Below, one piece after another: positions 27,278 to 35,057 of a stretch of DNA of 64,000 bases. The stretch spans positions 372,001 through 436,000 of the forward strand of contig NZ_QRDY01000002.1 of NCBI RefSeq assembly GCF_003386205.1, read 5' to 3'. Position 1 is the first letter of the stretch, and every line of letters begins with the position of its first letter. The stretch comes from Cohnella lupini (GTDB lineage: Bacteria; Bacillota; Bacilli; Paenibacillales; Paenibacillaceae). A program made the position numbers and the translations under genes. Under the pieces are notes generated by a model. It made no database searches, was not told the DNA's origin, and saw nothing but the letters and a program-made list of their open reading frames with translations.

Positions 27278-28027
27278 TTATGCGGCCAAAGACATGTTCG
27301 TATTGTAGCCCGTATAGGTATGAAACCCGCCAGGAGAAGCGGTGGAAGCTTGGAGATATCCGCTATGCAGCATTCCGATTGCCATGACGGGCTCCATCTC
27401 GCTCCGGTTGATCAAATCGACAAGCGTGGAGATATTCCCGGAATCGTATGCTAGAGCAACGACCCTTAGCAGAGTCTTCATGTCTTCGTTGTTCGCGGGC
27501 AGAGAGAGGATATCCGACTCGATCTCGTTCTTGACGGCCGGAAGCATGCGGCGAGCGCGATGAAGCGCCGCCTTGACGGCTCCCTCGGTCGTCTTCAATA
27601 GGTCCGCCGTCTCGGCTATCGAATAGTCGAACACGTCCCGCAGCAAGAAAATCGTGAGCTGAAGCTGGGACATATGGTTGAGCAGCGCTTGGAAGATAAC
27701 CTCGATCTCTACGCTTCCGATGTCCGCAGCCGAGGATACCGGTCGTTCCTTCTTCAGGATACGGTTAAGCGTCGCGCTTCTCCTTGTTTGGTCAATCCAA
27801 GTATTTCTGGCGATCCGCAGCAAATAAGCCTCGAGATTGCGATGATCGAAGCCGGGCATCGCGTGTATGGTTTTGAGCCAGGTTTCCTGCGCCAGATCTT
27901 CCGCTTCCCATGCGGATTCGGTCAGCGACAGGCAATAACGTCTGAGCATCGCGTGCAATCGCTCCAAGCCGCGGTCGTCATCCCGGATGCTGACCGGGTC
28001 ATGGTCGACGTCTTCAACCTTGTACAT
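27278..28027 (-). CDS. ECF-type RNA polymerase sigma factor with long C-terminal tail
   Basis: This 249-residue protein has sigma region 2 (about 22-90; EDLAQETWLKTIHAM, LEAYLLRIARNTWIDQ) and region 4 (about 115-165; LLRDVFDYSIAETADLL, TTEGAVKAALHRARR). Normal ECF factors end near the latter. Here about 80 more residues follow (NNEDMKTLLRVVALAYDSGN onward), ending in a Gly/Thr/Tyr-rich piece. That tail could be a built-in regulatory domain. No anti-sigma gene is adjacent. It diverges from clpP across a region with a 14-bp inverted repeat. The start ATG follows GAAGGAGGAGG. Confidence 0.85.
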   Translation of the reverse strand: MYKVEDVDHDPVSIRDDDRGLERLHAMLRRYCLSLTESAWEAEDLAQETWLKTIHAMPGFDHRNLEAYLLRIARNTWIDQTRRSATLNRILKKERPVSSAADIGSVEIEVIFQALLNHMSQLQLTIFLLRDVFDYSIAETADLLKTTEGAVKAALHRARRMLPAVKNEIESDILSLPANNEDMKTLLRVVALAYDSGNISTLVDLINRSEMEPVMAIGMLHSGYLQASTASPGGFHTYTGYNTNMSLAA

Positions 28028-28064
28028 GGAACATCCTCCTCCTTCACTCGGTCTTTTCCTCTAT

Positions 28065-28157
28065 TGTAAACGAACGAAGCCCTTAGGAAGATACTCATTT
28101 TATAGATGCTAAGTAAAAATATTATCCGTATCCCCGAGCGCCGTTCGTTCGTTTACA
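28065..28157. promoter_or_regulatory. 14-bp inverted repeat between sigma factor and clpP
   Basis: TGTAAACGAACGAA at 28065-28078 is matched perfectly and inverted by TTCGTTCGTTTACA at 28144-28157. The copies lie 37 bases before the sigma-factor start and 42 bases before the clpP start, each reading TTCGTTCGTTTACA toward its own gene. This suggests a shared promoter element or repressor site. The binding protein is unknown. Confidence 0.6.
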
Positions 28158-28199
28158 GGGGGAAAGCGAACGACAACTCAGGAAGCGGAGGAAATGCCC

Positions 28200-28793
28200 A
28201 TGAGCAATTACGTACCGTACGTGGTCGAACAGACGAATCGAGGCGAGAGGTCTTACGATATTTATTCCCGTCTGCTGAAGGATCGAATCGTTTTCTTGGG
28301 AAGCGCGATCGACGATCAAGTCGCGAACAGCATCATCGCCCAATTATTGTTCCTGTCGGCGGAAGACCCGGACAAGGAAATCAGCCTCTATATTAACTCT
28401 CCCGGAGGGTCGACGACGGCGGGCTTCGCCATCTACGACACGATGCAATTCATTAAGCCCCAGGTTCATACGATATGCACGGGCATGGCGGCTTCGTTCG
28501 CGGCGATTCTGCTGCTGTCAGGCGCTCCGGGCAAAAGGTTCGCGTTGCCGAACAGCGAGATCATGATCCACCAACCGCATGGAGGCGCGCAAGGGCAGGC
28601 CAGCGATATCGCGATTAGCGCCAAGCGGATATTGGATACTCGCGAGAGACTGAACAAGCTGACCGCGTCGCGCACCGGGCAGCCGCTCGAGAAGGTAGAG
28701 AAAGACATGGATCGCGACTATTTCATGTCCGCCCATGAAGCGCTGGAATACGGAATCATCGATCAAGTGATCGCCTCTTCGGATCAAGCATAG
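28200..28793 (+). CDS. clpP: ATP-dependent Clp protease proteolytic subunit
   Basis: This is a full-length 197-residue ClpP, the serine peptidase core that works with Clp ATPases in protein turnover. The catalytic triad is Ser99 (GMAASFAA), His124 (MIHQPHGG) and Asp173 ([11 protein letters not shown]). [17 protein letters not shown] shows the substrate-binding glycine loop. ATG 28200 sits eight bases after GCGGAGG; an ATG at 28194 is too close to it. No chaperone gene is nearby. The last codons run directly into a sugar epimerase gene with no intergenic space, which is odd. Confidence 0.95.
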   Translation: MSNYVPYVVEQTNRGERSYDIYSRLLKDRIVFLGSAIDDQVANSIIAQLLFLSAEDPDKEISLYINSPGGSTTAGFAIYDTMQFIKPQVHTICTGMAASFAAILLLSGAPGKRFALPNSEIMIHQPHGGAQGQASDIAISAKRILDTRERLNKLTASRTGQPLEKVEKDMDRDYFMSAHEALEYGIIDQVIASSDQA

Positions 28794-28795
28794 AG

Positions 28796-29617
28796 TTTCC
28801 GGCCTCCTTATCGTTACAAGATCCCGCGAGCTGGGCGATTGCCGTTAAGAAAGCGGGCTTCCGGGCCGCGGTCAGCCCGATCGGGAGCGACGCGGACGAG
28901 GTGCTCGTTCAAGCGTATCGGGAGAGCGCCATATCGAATGACATCGTGATTTCCGAGGTCGGCGCATGGAGCAATCCGATCAGTCCGGATTCCGTCGTGC
29001 GGCAAGCGGCTTTGGAGCATTGTATAAGACAGTTGCGGCTAGCGGACGAAATCGGCGCCAGATGCTGCGTCAATATCGCGGGCTCGCTCGGAGAACAGTG
29101 GGATGGCCAGCATCCGGATAATTTCTCGGACGGGACATTCGACTTAATCGTGGATACCGTACGAGATATCATAGATACGGTGAAGCCTCGCGAAACTTTC
29201 TTCGCGTTGGAAACGATGCCTTGGGTTTTCCCCGATTCGGCGGATTCCTATCTGGCGTTGATCAAGGCGATCGACCGCAAGGCTTTCGCGGTTCACTTGG
29301 ATCCCGTGAACATGATTAGCAGTCCGAGGGTGTATTATCGGAACGGCGAAATGATCCGGGAATTTTTCGCCAAGTTAGGTCCGTATATTAAGAACTGTCA
29401 TGCGAAGGACATCCGGTTGTCCGGCAAGCTGACCGTGCATCTTGACGAAGTGCTGCCGGGAACGGGAGCTCTCGACTACGAGATGTTTTTGCGCGAACTT
29501 GATAAGCTTGATCCCGATACCCCTCTTATGATAGAGCATTTGTCGAGCGAAGAAGAGTATGCAGCTGCCGCGGCTTATATCAGAGGCGTTGCCGTAGACA
29601 TAGGCGTAAAGCTGTAG
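28796..29617 (+). pseudogene. Sugar phosphate isomerase/epimerase (TIM barrel), 5' end missing
   Basis: From 28796 an open frame reads FPASLSLQDPASWAIAVKKA and continues through the whole family body. Metal-ligand regions appear as FALETMPW, VHLDPVN, CHAKDIRL and MIEHL. The frame runs back into clpP without any ATG, GTG or TTG before GTG 28901. That codon lies about 35 residues into the homologous sequence and has only a weak upstream GGGAG. So the start codon, ribosome binding site and roughly the first 10-15 codons seem to be lost at a junction with the clpP 3' end. The C-terminus is complete (about 273 residues visible). Such epimerases usually accompany Gfo/Idh and ThuA genes, which lie just downstream. 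Confidence 0.7.
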
Positions 29618-29661
29618 TCGTCGTAATTTGAGCCTTAGCACAAGTCGCAGCCTGTCCGGAG

Positions 29662-29704
29662 AGCCCGATCCCGCCCTTGAAAAGGTTGCGGGGCCGGGCT
29701 TTTT
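29662..29704 (+). terminator. Rho-independent terminator
   Basis: AGCCCGATCCCGC pairs with GCGGGGCCGGGCT across an 18-base loop that contains CCTTGAAAAGG, followed by T's. Confidence 0.85.
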
Positions 29705-29730
29705 CGCTGCGATTACCGCACGATTATGTC

Positions 29731-29773
29731 TTGACTCCGATTAGTCTCCATGCCATAATGTACACGTGTACAT
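29731..29773 (+). promoter_or_regulatory. Promoter and LacI-type operator of the lacI-thuA-Gfo/Idh operon
   Basis: TTGACT (29731-29736), a 17-base spacer and CATAAT (29754-29759) form a sigma-A promoter. The perfect 16-bp palindrome ATGTACACGTGTACAT (29758-29773) overlaps the -10 box and the start site. A repressor bound there would block initiation, so the LacI-family protein encoded directly downstream probably represses its own operon. Confidence 0.8.
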
Positions 29774-29790
29774 TAATTGAGACAGACAGG

Positions 29791-30825
29791 ATGAACAGAC
29801 TTTTGACTAACCGCAAGGAAGTGGCTAAGCTTGCCGGCGTTTCGGAAGCGACGGTGTCCAGAGTGCTTAACGGAATAGGCCCGATGAAGGAATCGACCCG
29901 CGTTCGCGTCTTGGAAGCGGCCAAACGGTTGAACTACGAACTGAACGCCGTCGCATCCAGCTTCGCTCGAGGAAGGAGCGGAAATCTGGGAGTCGTGCTG
30001 CCCCACGTGCCGAAGGTTCATCTCTTCTCGACTTATTATTTCTCGGAGCTGTTAAGCGGAATCGGGGAAGCCGTTCGATCGAGGGGTTACGGATTGCTTC
30101 TGCTGTTCCGCGATCCGTCCAGCGTTTACGACTATGCATCCTTATACCGCACGCAACGGGTCGATGCCTGCATCGTGCTCGGAGCGAACGCGGCGGAATC
30201 GGAGTCCGAAGGAATCGATCGGTTAGCGGCGGAGAAATTGCCGTTCTGCGTGATGGACCAGAGATTCGATAATCCGCTCGTGAGCATCGTCGCCGCGGAT
30301 CATGTGCAGGGCAGTTACGACGCGGTTAAGCATTTGATCGGCAAGGGCTGCCGGAATATCGGATTTCTGAACGGCTCTCCGCAATACTCCAATAGCTGGG
30401 ACCGGATGACCGGTTACCGCCAAGCGTTGGAGGAAGCGGGTATCCGAGTGGACGATTCGATCGTTTACGAAGGGAATTACAGCAGGACGAGCGGCATTAA
30501 CGTTGCCGAAGCCGTCTATCGGGATCTTGGGAAACTGGATGCCATCTTCGTGGGTAACGATCGCATGGCCATCGGGCTTATGCAAGGTTTGAGAGAGAAG
30601 GGCTGCCGGCTGCCGGAGGATCTCAAGGTCGTCGCGTACGACGATTCGGATTCGGCCAGTCTCACCGAACCGCCGCTTACGACGGTTAAAGTGCCTTTCT
30701 ACGAGATGGGCAAGCTAGCCGCGGAACGGCTGCTGACCTTGCTGGCGGACAAAGACAACGCGGAGCCGGTTATCAACGAGATTTTGCAAACGGAGCTTAA
30801 AGTCAGAAAATCTAGCGGAATCTAA
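29791..30825 (+). CDS. LacI-family transcriptional repressor
   Basis: This 344-residue protein has an N-terminal LacI helix-turn-helix (VAKLAGVSEATVSRVLNG, about 8-25), the hinge helix region (NAVASSFARGRSGNLGVVLP) and a periplasmic-binding-protein-like effector domain (VFVGNDRMAIGLMQGLREKG in the second half). ATG 29791 aligns with the normal LacI start; the ribosome binding site (ACAGG) is weak, which fits low expression of a repressor. It is the first gene of an operon with a ThuA-like protein and a Gfo/Idh dehydrogenase, so the inducer is probably the sugar or sugar acid they process. Confidence 0.92.
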   Translation: MNRLLTNRKEVAKLAGVSEATVSRVLNGIGPMKESTRVRVLEAAKRLNYELNAVASSFARGRSGNLGVVLPHVPKVHLFSTYYFSELLSGIGEAVRSRGYGLLLLFRDPSSVYDYASLYRTQRVDACIVLGANAAESESEGIDRLAAEKLPFCVMDQRFDNPLVSIVAADHVQGSYDAVKHLIGKGCRNIGFLNGSPQYSNSWDRMTGYRQALEEAGIRVDDSIVYEGNYSRTSGINVAEAVYRDLGKLDAIFVGNDRMAIGLMQGLREKGCRLPEDLKVVAYDDSDSASLTEPPLTTVKVPFYEMGKLAAERLLTLLADKDNAEPVINEILQTELKVRKSSGI

Positions 30826-30844
30826 GCCGAATGGGGAAAACAAG

Positions 30845-31564
30845 ATGAGAAAAGCGCTAATCGTATGGGGCGGATGGGACGGACACCAGCCTAAGGAGGT
30901 CGCTGAAATTTTTCGCGGCCAGCTGGTAGAAGAAGGCTTCGAAGTCGAAGTATCCGATACGCTGGAAGCTTTCGCGGACGGAGAGAAGCTGAAGGGTCTC
31001 GATCTGATCGTTCCGGTATGGACGATGGACCGCATCGAGCAAGATTGGGTCAACAACGTGTCCGCGGCGGTTCAGAGCGGCGTTGGATTGGCGGGCTGCC
31101 ATGGCGGGATGTGCGACGCGTTCCGCGCGAACACGGATTGGCAATTCATGACCGGCGGGCAATGGGTCGCTCATCCGGGCAACGACGGCACGGAATACAC
31201 CGTCAACATCAAATACAATTCCAGCCCCCTAGTCGAAGGAATCGAGGATTTCACCGTATCGTCGGAGCAGTACTACCTGCATGTCGATCCGGCCAACGAA
31301 GTGTTGGCGACGACTAGATTTCCGTTAGCTCCCGGACCGCATTCCCCGAACAAAACGGTCGATATGCCCGTCGTTTGGACGAAGCGTTGGGGACATGGTC
31401 GCGTATATTACAATTCCCTTGGTCATCAAGCGAATATCATGGAAATTCCCGTCGTCAAGGAACTGATGCGCAGAGGATTCAATTGGTGCGCGGAAGGCAA
31501 GGCGCAGGCTCCAACAGAGACCGATGCAGGAACGTACACGGGCATGGCGGACAACCAACTCTAA
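30845..31564 (+). CDS. ThuA-like domain protein
   Basis: This 239-residue cytoplasmic protein has the complete ThuA-like core: ALIVWGGWDGHQPKEVAEIF at the start, AVQSGVGLAGCHGGMCDAF in the glutamine-amidotransferase-like elbow, DFTVSSEQYYLHVDP, and MPVVWTKRWGHGRVYYNSLGH near the end. It lies 19 bases after the LacI gene and 22 bases before the Gfo/Idh gene, as expected for one operon. ThuA-like proteins recur beside sugar dehydrogenases in Firmicutes and Bacteroidetes, but their reaction is not established. Confidence 0.9.
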   Translation: MRKALIVWGGWDGHQPKEVAEIFRGQLVEEGFEVEVSDTLEAFADGEKLKGLDLIVPVWTMDRIEQDWVNNVSAAVQSGVGLAGCHGGMCDAFRANTDWQFMTGGQWVAHPGNDGTEYTVNIKYNSSPLVEGIEDFTVSSEQYYLHVDPANEVLATTRFPLAPGPHSPNKTVDMPVVWTKRWGHGRVYYNSLGHQANIMEIPVVKELMRRGFNWCAEGKAQAPTETDAGTYTGMADNQL

Positions 31565-31586
31565 CTGGCGAGAAGAGGATCATTTC

Positions 31587-32690
31587 ATGGAGAAAATCAA
31601 AGTCGGCATCATCGGAACAGGTAATATCAGCGGCATTTATTTTCAGAACGGCAAAAGGTTCGAGTCGATGGAAGTCGTCGCGTGCGCGGATATAGACGTC
31701 GAGCGCGCGAAAGCAAAAGCGGCCGAGCATGGCATTCGCGGTTACTCGGTCGAGGAACTGCTTGCCGATCCGGAAATTCAGATGGTTATCAACCTTACGA
31801 TTCCTCAGGCGCATGCGCCTGTCATGCTGCAGGCGCTTGAAGCCGGCAAGCACGTTTTCGTGGAGAAACCTTTCACGGTGACTCGCGAGGAAGGCTTGCA
31901 GGTTCTCGAGTTGGCTAAGCGCAAAGGCTTGCTCGTCGGAAGCGCCCCGGACACCTTCCTCGGAGGCGGAATTCAAACGTCCGTCAAGCTCGTGGAAGAC
32001 GGCTGGATCGGCACGCCGATCGGAGCGACCGCCTTCATGGTATGTGGTGGGCACGAATCATGGCATCCGGCTCCCGAGTTCTACTACCACAAGGGCGGCG
32101 GCCCTATGTTCGATATGGGACCTTATTACTTAACGGCTTTGATTGCTTTGCTCGGACCGATCTCGCGGGTAACGGGCTCGGCCCGCATTTCCTTTCCGGA
32201 GCGGACGATTACGAGTCAACCGAAGTTCGGCCAGAAGGTGACGGTGGAGACGCCTACCCATATCGCGGGTATTATGGACTTCGCGTCCGGACCGATCGGC
32301 ACGATCCTTACGAGTTTCGACGTCAGAGGCAACTCGCTTCTTCCCCGCATCGAGGTGTACGGAAGCGAAGGAACGCTTATCGTACCGGATCCTAACGGAT
32401 TCGGAGGGCCGGTTCGCGTCTGGCGCGCGGGAGCGAAGGAATGGTCGGAAATTCCGTTGACGCACGGCAAAGCCGAGAATGCGCGCGGAGTCGGCGCAGC
32501 CGATATGGCGAGGGCGATCCAAACCGGACGCAAGCACCGTGCCAACGGAGAGATGGCTTATCACGTGTTGGAGGCGATGCACGGTTTCCATGATGCTTCC
32601 GAGCAAGGCTCGCATTACGTCATGAAGAGTACGTGCGAGCAGCCGGCTCCTATGCCTCTCGGCTTGGCGGATTTCAGCTTGGACGATTGA
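31587..32690 (+). CDS. Gfo/Idh/MocA-family NAD(P)-dependent dehydrogenase
   Basis: This 367-residue protein has a Rossmann fold opening with VGIIGTGNISG and the family signature HVFVEKPFTVT. The C-terminal beta-sheet substrate domain includes GGGPMFDMGPYYL, a typical active-site stretch. It probably oxidises a sugar, inositol or keto-sugar derivative. ATG 31587 follows AGAAGAGGA; an in-frame start within the preceding gene has no support. It closes the LacI-ThuA operon, and a hairpin follows. Confidence 0.9.
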   Translation: MEKIKVGIIGTGNISGIYFQNGKRFESMEVVACADIDVERAKAKAAEHGIRGYSVEELLADPEIQMVINLTIPQAHAPVMLQALEAGKHVFVEKPFTVTREEGLQVLELAKRKGLLVGSAPDTFLGGGIQTSVKLVEDGWIGTPIGATAFMVCGGHESWHPAPEFYYHKGGGPMFDMGPYYLTALIALLGPISRVTGSARISFPERTITSQPKFGQKVTVETPTHIAGIMDFASGPIGTILTSFDVRGNSLLPRIEVYGSEGTLIVPDPNGFGGPVRVWRAGAKEWSEIPLTHGKAENARGVGAADMARAIQTGRKHRANGEMAYHVLEAMHGFHDASEQGSHYVMKSTCEQPAPMPLGLADFSLDD

Positions 32691-32713
32691 TTCGCACTTA
32701 TCCCCTAATAGTT

Positions 32714-32740
32714 ATAACCCCTTCGTTATGGAGGGGTTAT
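32714..32740 (+). terminator. Hairpin terminator
   Basis: ATAACCCC / GGGGTTAT with a short loop lies after the Gfo/Idh gene. The T tail is weak. Confidence 0.65.
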
Positions 32741-32870
32741 ATTGTGTTCGGAGTCCTCCGATTTGGCGACAGGGGAGCCGAATTGCATATTTGTTGTTGA
32801 TTAACAGAGAGAAATCCCGCACACTATTGTGGAGTTGCATGGACTAGGAATGGGGTAGAGATGGCGCATC

Positions 32871-33788
32871 ATGAACAATAAATGGATTTATTACTTCGGT
32901 CTCATTCTAGTAGCGGCGATATGGGGGGCGAATTTCGGCGTTTCGCGTTCCGCCATGGAGACGTTCGATCCGATTTTATTCTCTTTTCTGAGATTCGGCC
33001 TCGCGGTACCGTTCTTCTTCCTTATTCTGAAAATAAAAGAAGGCAGCATCGGCCTTCCGTGGAAGGTCATGCTTCAACTCGCTTTAATCGGTCTGGTCGG
33101 CGTAACGGGATTAGAGATCGCGGTCATGTATTCGATCAAATACACGACGCTCGCCAATGCATCGTTGCTTAACGTCGCGCCTTGGCCGATATTCGCCGCA
33201 TTGTTTGCTCCTCTTTTCGTCAAAGAGAAGTTTACGAGAAGATTGGCCGTCGGCGGAGCCGGAGCGATCGTAGGCGTTACGTTTATTATACTTGGCGGTG
33301 CGGAAGGCTTTAACCTCTCTTCCGACCATATGACCGGCAATCTGTTGGCATTCGGCATCAGCATCGTCGGCGCGTTATTCAACCTCTCTTGCATGCCGTT
33401 GATGAAACGGTATTCGTCCCTGCGCGTCAGTACATGGTTTATTTTCTTCGGGGCGTTGTTCATGGCTCCCCTTACGACCGGGAGCTGGGGCAAAGTCGAT
33501 TGGAGCGGATTAGCGGCTAGCCACTATACCGCTATCGTCTATAACGTACTCGTGTGCACGGTGTTCGCGTTCGTGGTCTGGAATACGAGCATGTTCAAGA
33601 TCGGCGCGGCGCGGGCCAACTTCTTCCGCTACGTCGTGCCTGCCGCCGCCGTCGTCGCGGGTCTCGTTTTCTTCGACGAAAGCATTACGCTATGGCAAAT
33701 CGTCGGTACCGTCTGCATGGGAGCGGGATTGGTCTGGATCAGCACGGAGAAAAAGGAACCGATTCCTTCCCCGGCACCGGCGTTGTAG
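32871..33788 (+). CDS. EamA/DMT-superfamily transporter
   Basis: This 305-residue protein has ten hydrophobic helices in two EamA halves, beginning with AAIWGANFGVSRSAM and with the second half starting near LLAFGISIVGALFNLSCMPL. Such proteins export or import small metabolites such as amino acids. The start is ATG 32871; GGGGTAGAG upstream is somewhat far, so the start is less certain. It stands alone between a terminator and a gene-free repeat region, so its substrate cannot be inferred. Confidence 0.88.
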   Translation: MNNKWIYYFGLILVAAIWGANFGVSRSAMETFDPILFSFLRFGLAVPFFFLILKIKEGSIGLPWKVMLQLALIGLVGVTGLEIAVMYSIKYTTLANASLLNVAPWPIFAALFAPLFVKEKFTRRLAVGGAGAIVGVTFIILGGAEGFNLSSDHMTGNLLAFGISIVGALFNLSCMPLMKRYSSLRVSTWFIFFGALFMAPLTTGSWGKVDWSGLAASHYTAIVYNVLVCTVFAFVVWNTSMFKIGAARANFFRYVVPAAAVVAGLVFFDESITLWQIVGTVCMGAGLVWISTEKKEPIPSPAPAL

Positions 33789-34127
33789 TCAAGGTATCGG
33801 ATTTGTAGTCAGGATTCGCGTTGGAAAGGAAGTGTCGGGGAGGGGAGGTGAGTATCGGTGGCCGCTTCTCTATTCCCTTTTTCCGGATCGCTTTCTCCTG
33901 GCTCTTTCGTCGCTATCCCCTTCGATCAGGAAAGGATTTCGTAGTCCTAACCAGCCTGTTTAAATACTCCGAACGATCACAACCCCCGTGCTGCTTAGCT
34001 AAAATAACTAAATCCCCCGAACGAACGCCACAGGCTGGAGTTTGATTAAAGCTAACCACGGCCCTTCAACGAATGCAGAAACCTCCTGCAATTCGGTTAA
34101 TCTCAACTACAGCCTAACCAAGTCGAG

Positions 34128-34306
34128 CTAACTCCGTCCACCGCAGCCACAGGGGACCGAATTAGTAACGAAATCGAGCTAACTACGTCCACCGCAGCCA
34201 CAATGGATCGAATTAGTAACGAAATCGAGCTAACTACACCCGCCGCAGCCACTTCGGACCGAATTAGTAACGAAATCGAGCTAACTCCGCCCTTTGCTCT
34301 CAACTG
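34128..34306. repeat. 51-bp tandem repeat, three full units plus a partial
   Basis: Units start at 34128, 34179 and 34230, with a partial fourth at 34281. Each contains CTAACT, CGCAGCCAC, then CCGAATTAGTAACGAAATCG (TCGAATT in unit 2). The left flank (about 33960-34127) holds decayed relatives with CTAAAT and CTAACCA motifs. The gene-free gap 33789-34760 thus consists of decayed repeats on the left, this array, and a second degenerate array at 34471 on the right. The stretch CGAAATCGAGCTAAC matches CGAAAACTTGCTAAC of the 10.4 kb array in 12 of 15 bases, so they may be one family. Confidence 0.88.
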
Positions 34307-34470
34307 TTCAGTACTTCGCCTGGAGAAAAAGCGCGCCTGGCGGTGTATTACCTCAAATTAGCTCCGGACAGGGAAATAAGAGAGCATAGCGGAGCAAATA
34401 CTAGTTTGGTTAAAATCTGCTATTTAGTGGGATACCCACGGTATTGAATCAAGATAAGTAGAATGATAAT

Positions 34471-34685
34471 CATCACTATTCAAGCGAATGAGCCATTTTG
34501 GAGTCAAATTAGGATGAAGAACATCACTATGGATCGAATTTTTGCAAGAAGTATAGCAAAGTTAGAACAATAGTAATGAAAACCATCATTATCCATCTTG
34601 CAACTCGAGGTTGCTTCATAAGTACATTGAAACACATCGCTATTGGAAAGTATGGACCACGAAGAATCGTTCTGAACGAAGGGGA
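34471..34685. repeat. Degenerate ~51-bp repeat array
   Basis: The motif CATCACTAT or a variant recurs at 34471 (CATCACTATT), 34522 (CATCACTATG), 34584 (CATCATTATC) and 34635 (CATCGCTATT). The spacings are 51, 62 and 51 bases. The rest of each unit is strongly diverged but A/T-rich. This looks like an old tandem array with the same period as the adjacent repeat but a different sequence. Confidence 0.6.
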
Positions 34686-34760
34686 TACCGAGAAAAGCGG
34701 TGCATTTGTGATACCGTGGACAGATCCTGCATTTAAGTACTTATTTTACAACTAGGAATA

Positions 34761-35057
34761 GTGTGTATTATAAGCATTTTAGCGGAGCCGTCCGTGGCTG
34801 TCGTAAGTAAAAACGCCATTAAGAACGGAACCGCGGACGTGGCTAACCAATACCTTCGTTATTTGTATACGAAAGAAGGACAGCGGCTCGTGGGCAAGCA
34901 CTTCTACCGTCCGAACGATCCTGCCGTTCTTAAAGAGTTCGAGAAGCAATTTCCGAAGCTCGAGCTCGTTACGATCCGCGATTTCGGCGGGTGGGCGGCC
35001 GCGCAGAAGAAGCATTTCGCGGACAACGCAATATTCGATCAGATTTATAATCCGTAA
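34761..35057 (+). pseudogene. Sulfate/thiosulfate-binding protein, C-terminal remnant
   Basis: About 95 residues match the C-terminus of sulfate ABC transporter binding proteins (Sbp/CysP type): LAEPSVAVVSKNAIKNGT, YLRYLYTKEGQ, YRPNDPAV and TIRDFGGWAAAQKKHFADN. The usual protein has about 330-350 residues; the first two thirds are absent, and upstream is degenerate repeat DNA with no reading frame. No sulfate permease or ATPase gene is nearby. This is the end of a gene removed by a deletion. Its 3' end overlaps the convergent AraC gene by 13 bases. Confidence 0.85.

Noticed and set aside
28770..28800. Programmed frameshift fusing ClpP to the epimerase
   Set aside because: A -1 shift would join the frames, but no slippery heptamer or downstream structure is evident, and ClpP has a normal C-terminus.
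33821..34045. Possible small gene after the DMT transporter
   Set aside because: The reading runs into decayed repeats, has no recognisable protein features and no conserved context, despite a GGGGAGGGGAGG stretch nearby.
34103..34303. Minus-strand frame with a 17-residue repeat (SSISLLIRS)
   Set aside because: A 51-bp tandem repeat keeps any frame open by chance. There is no ribosome binding site, and the composition follows the repeat.
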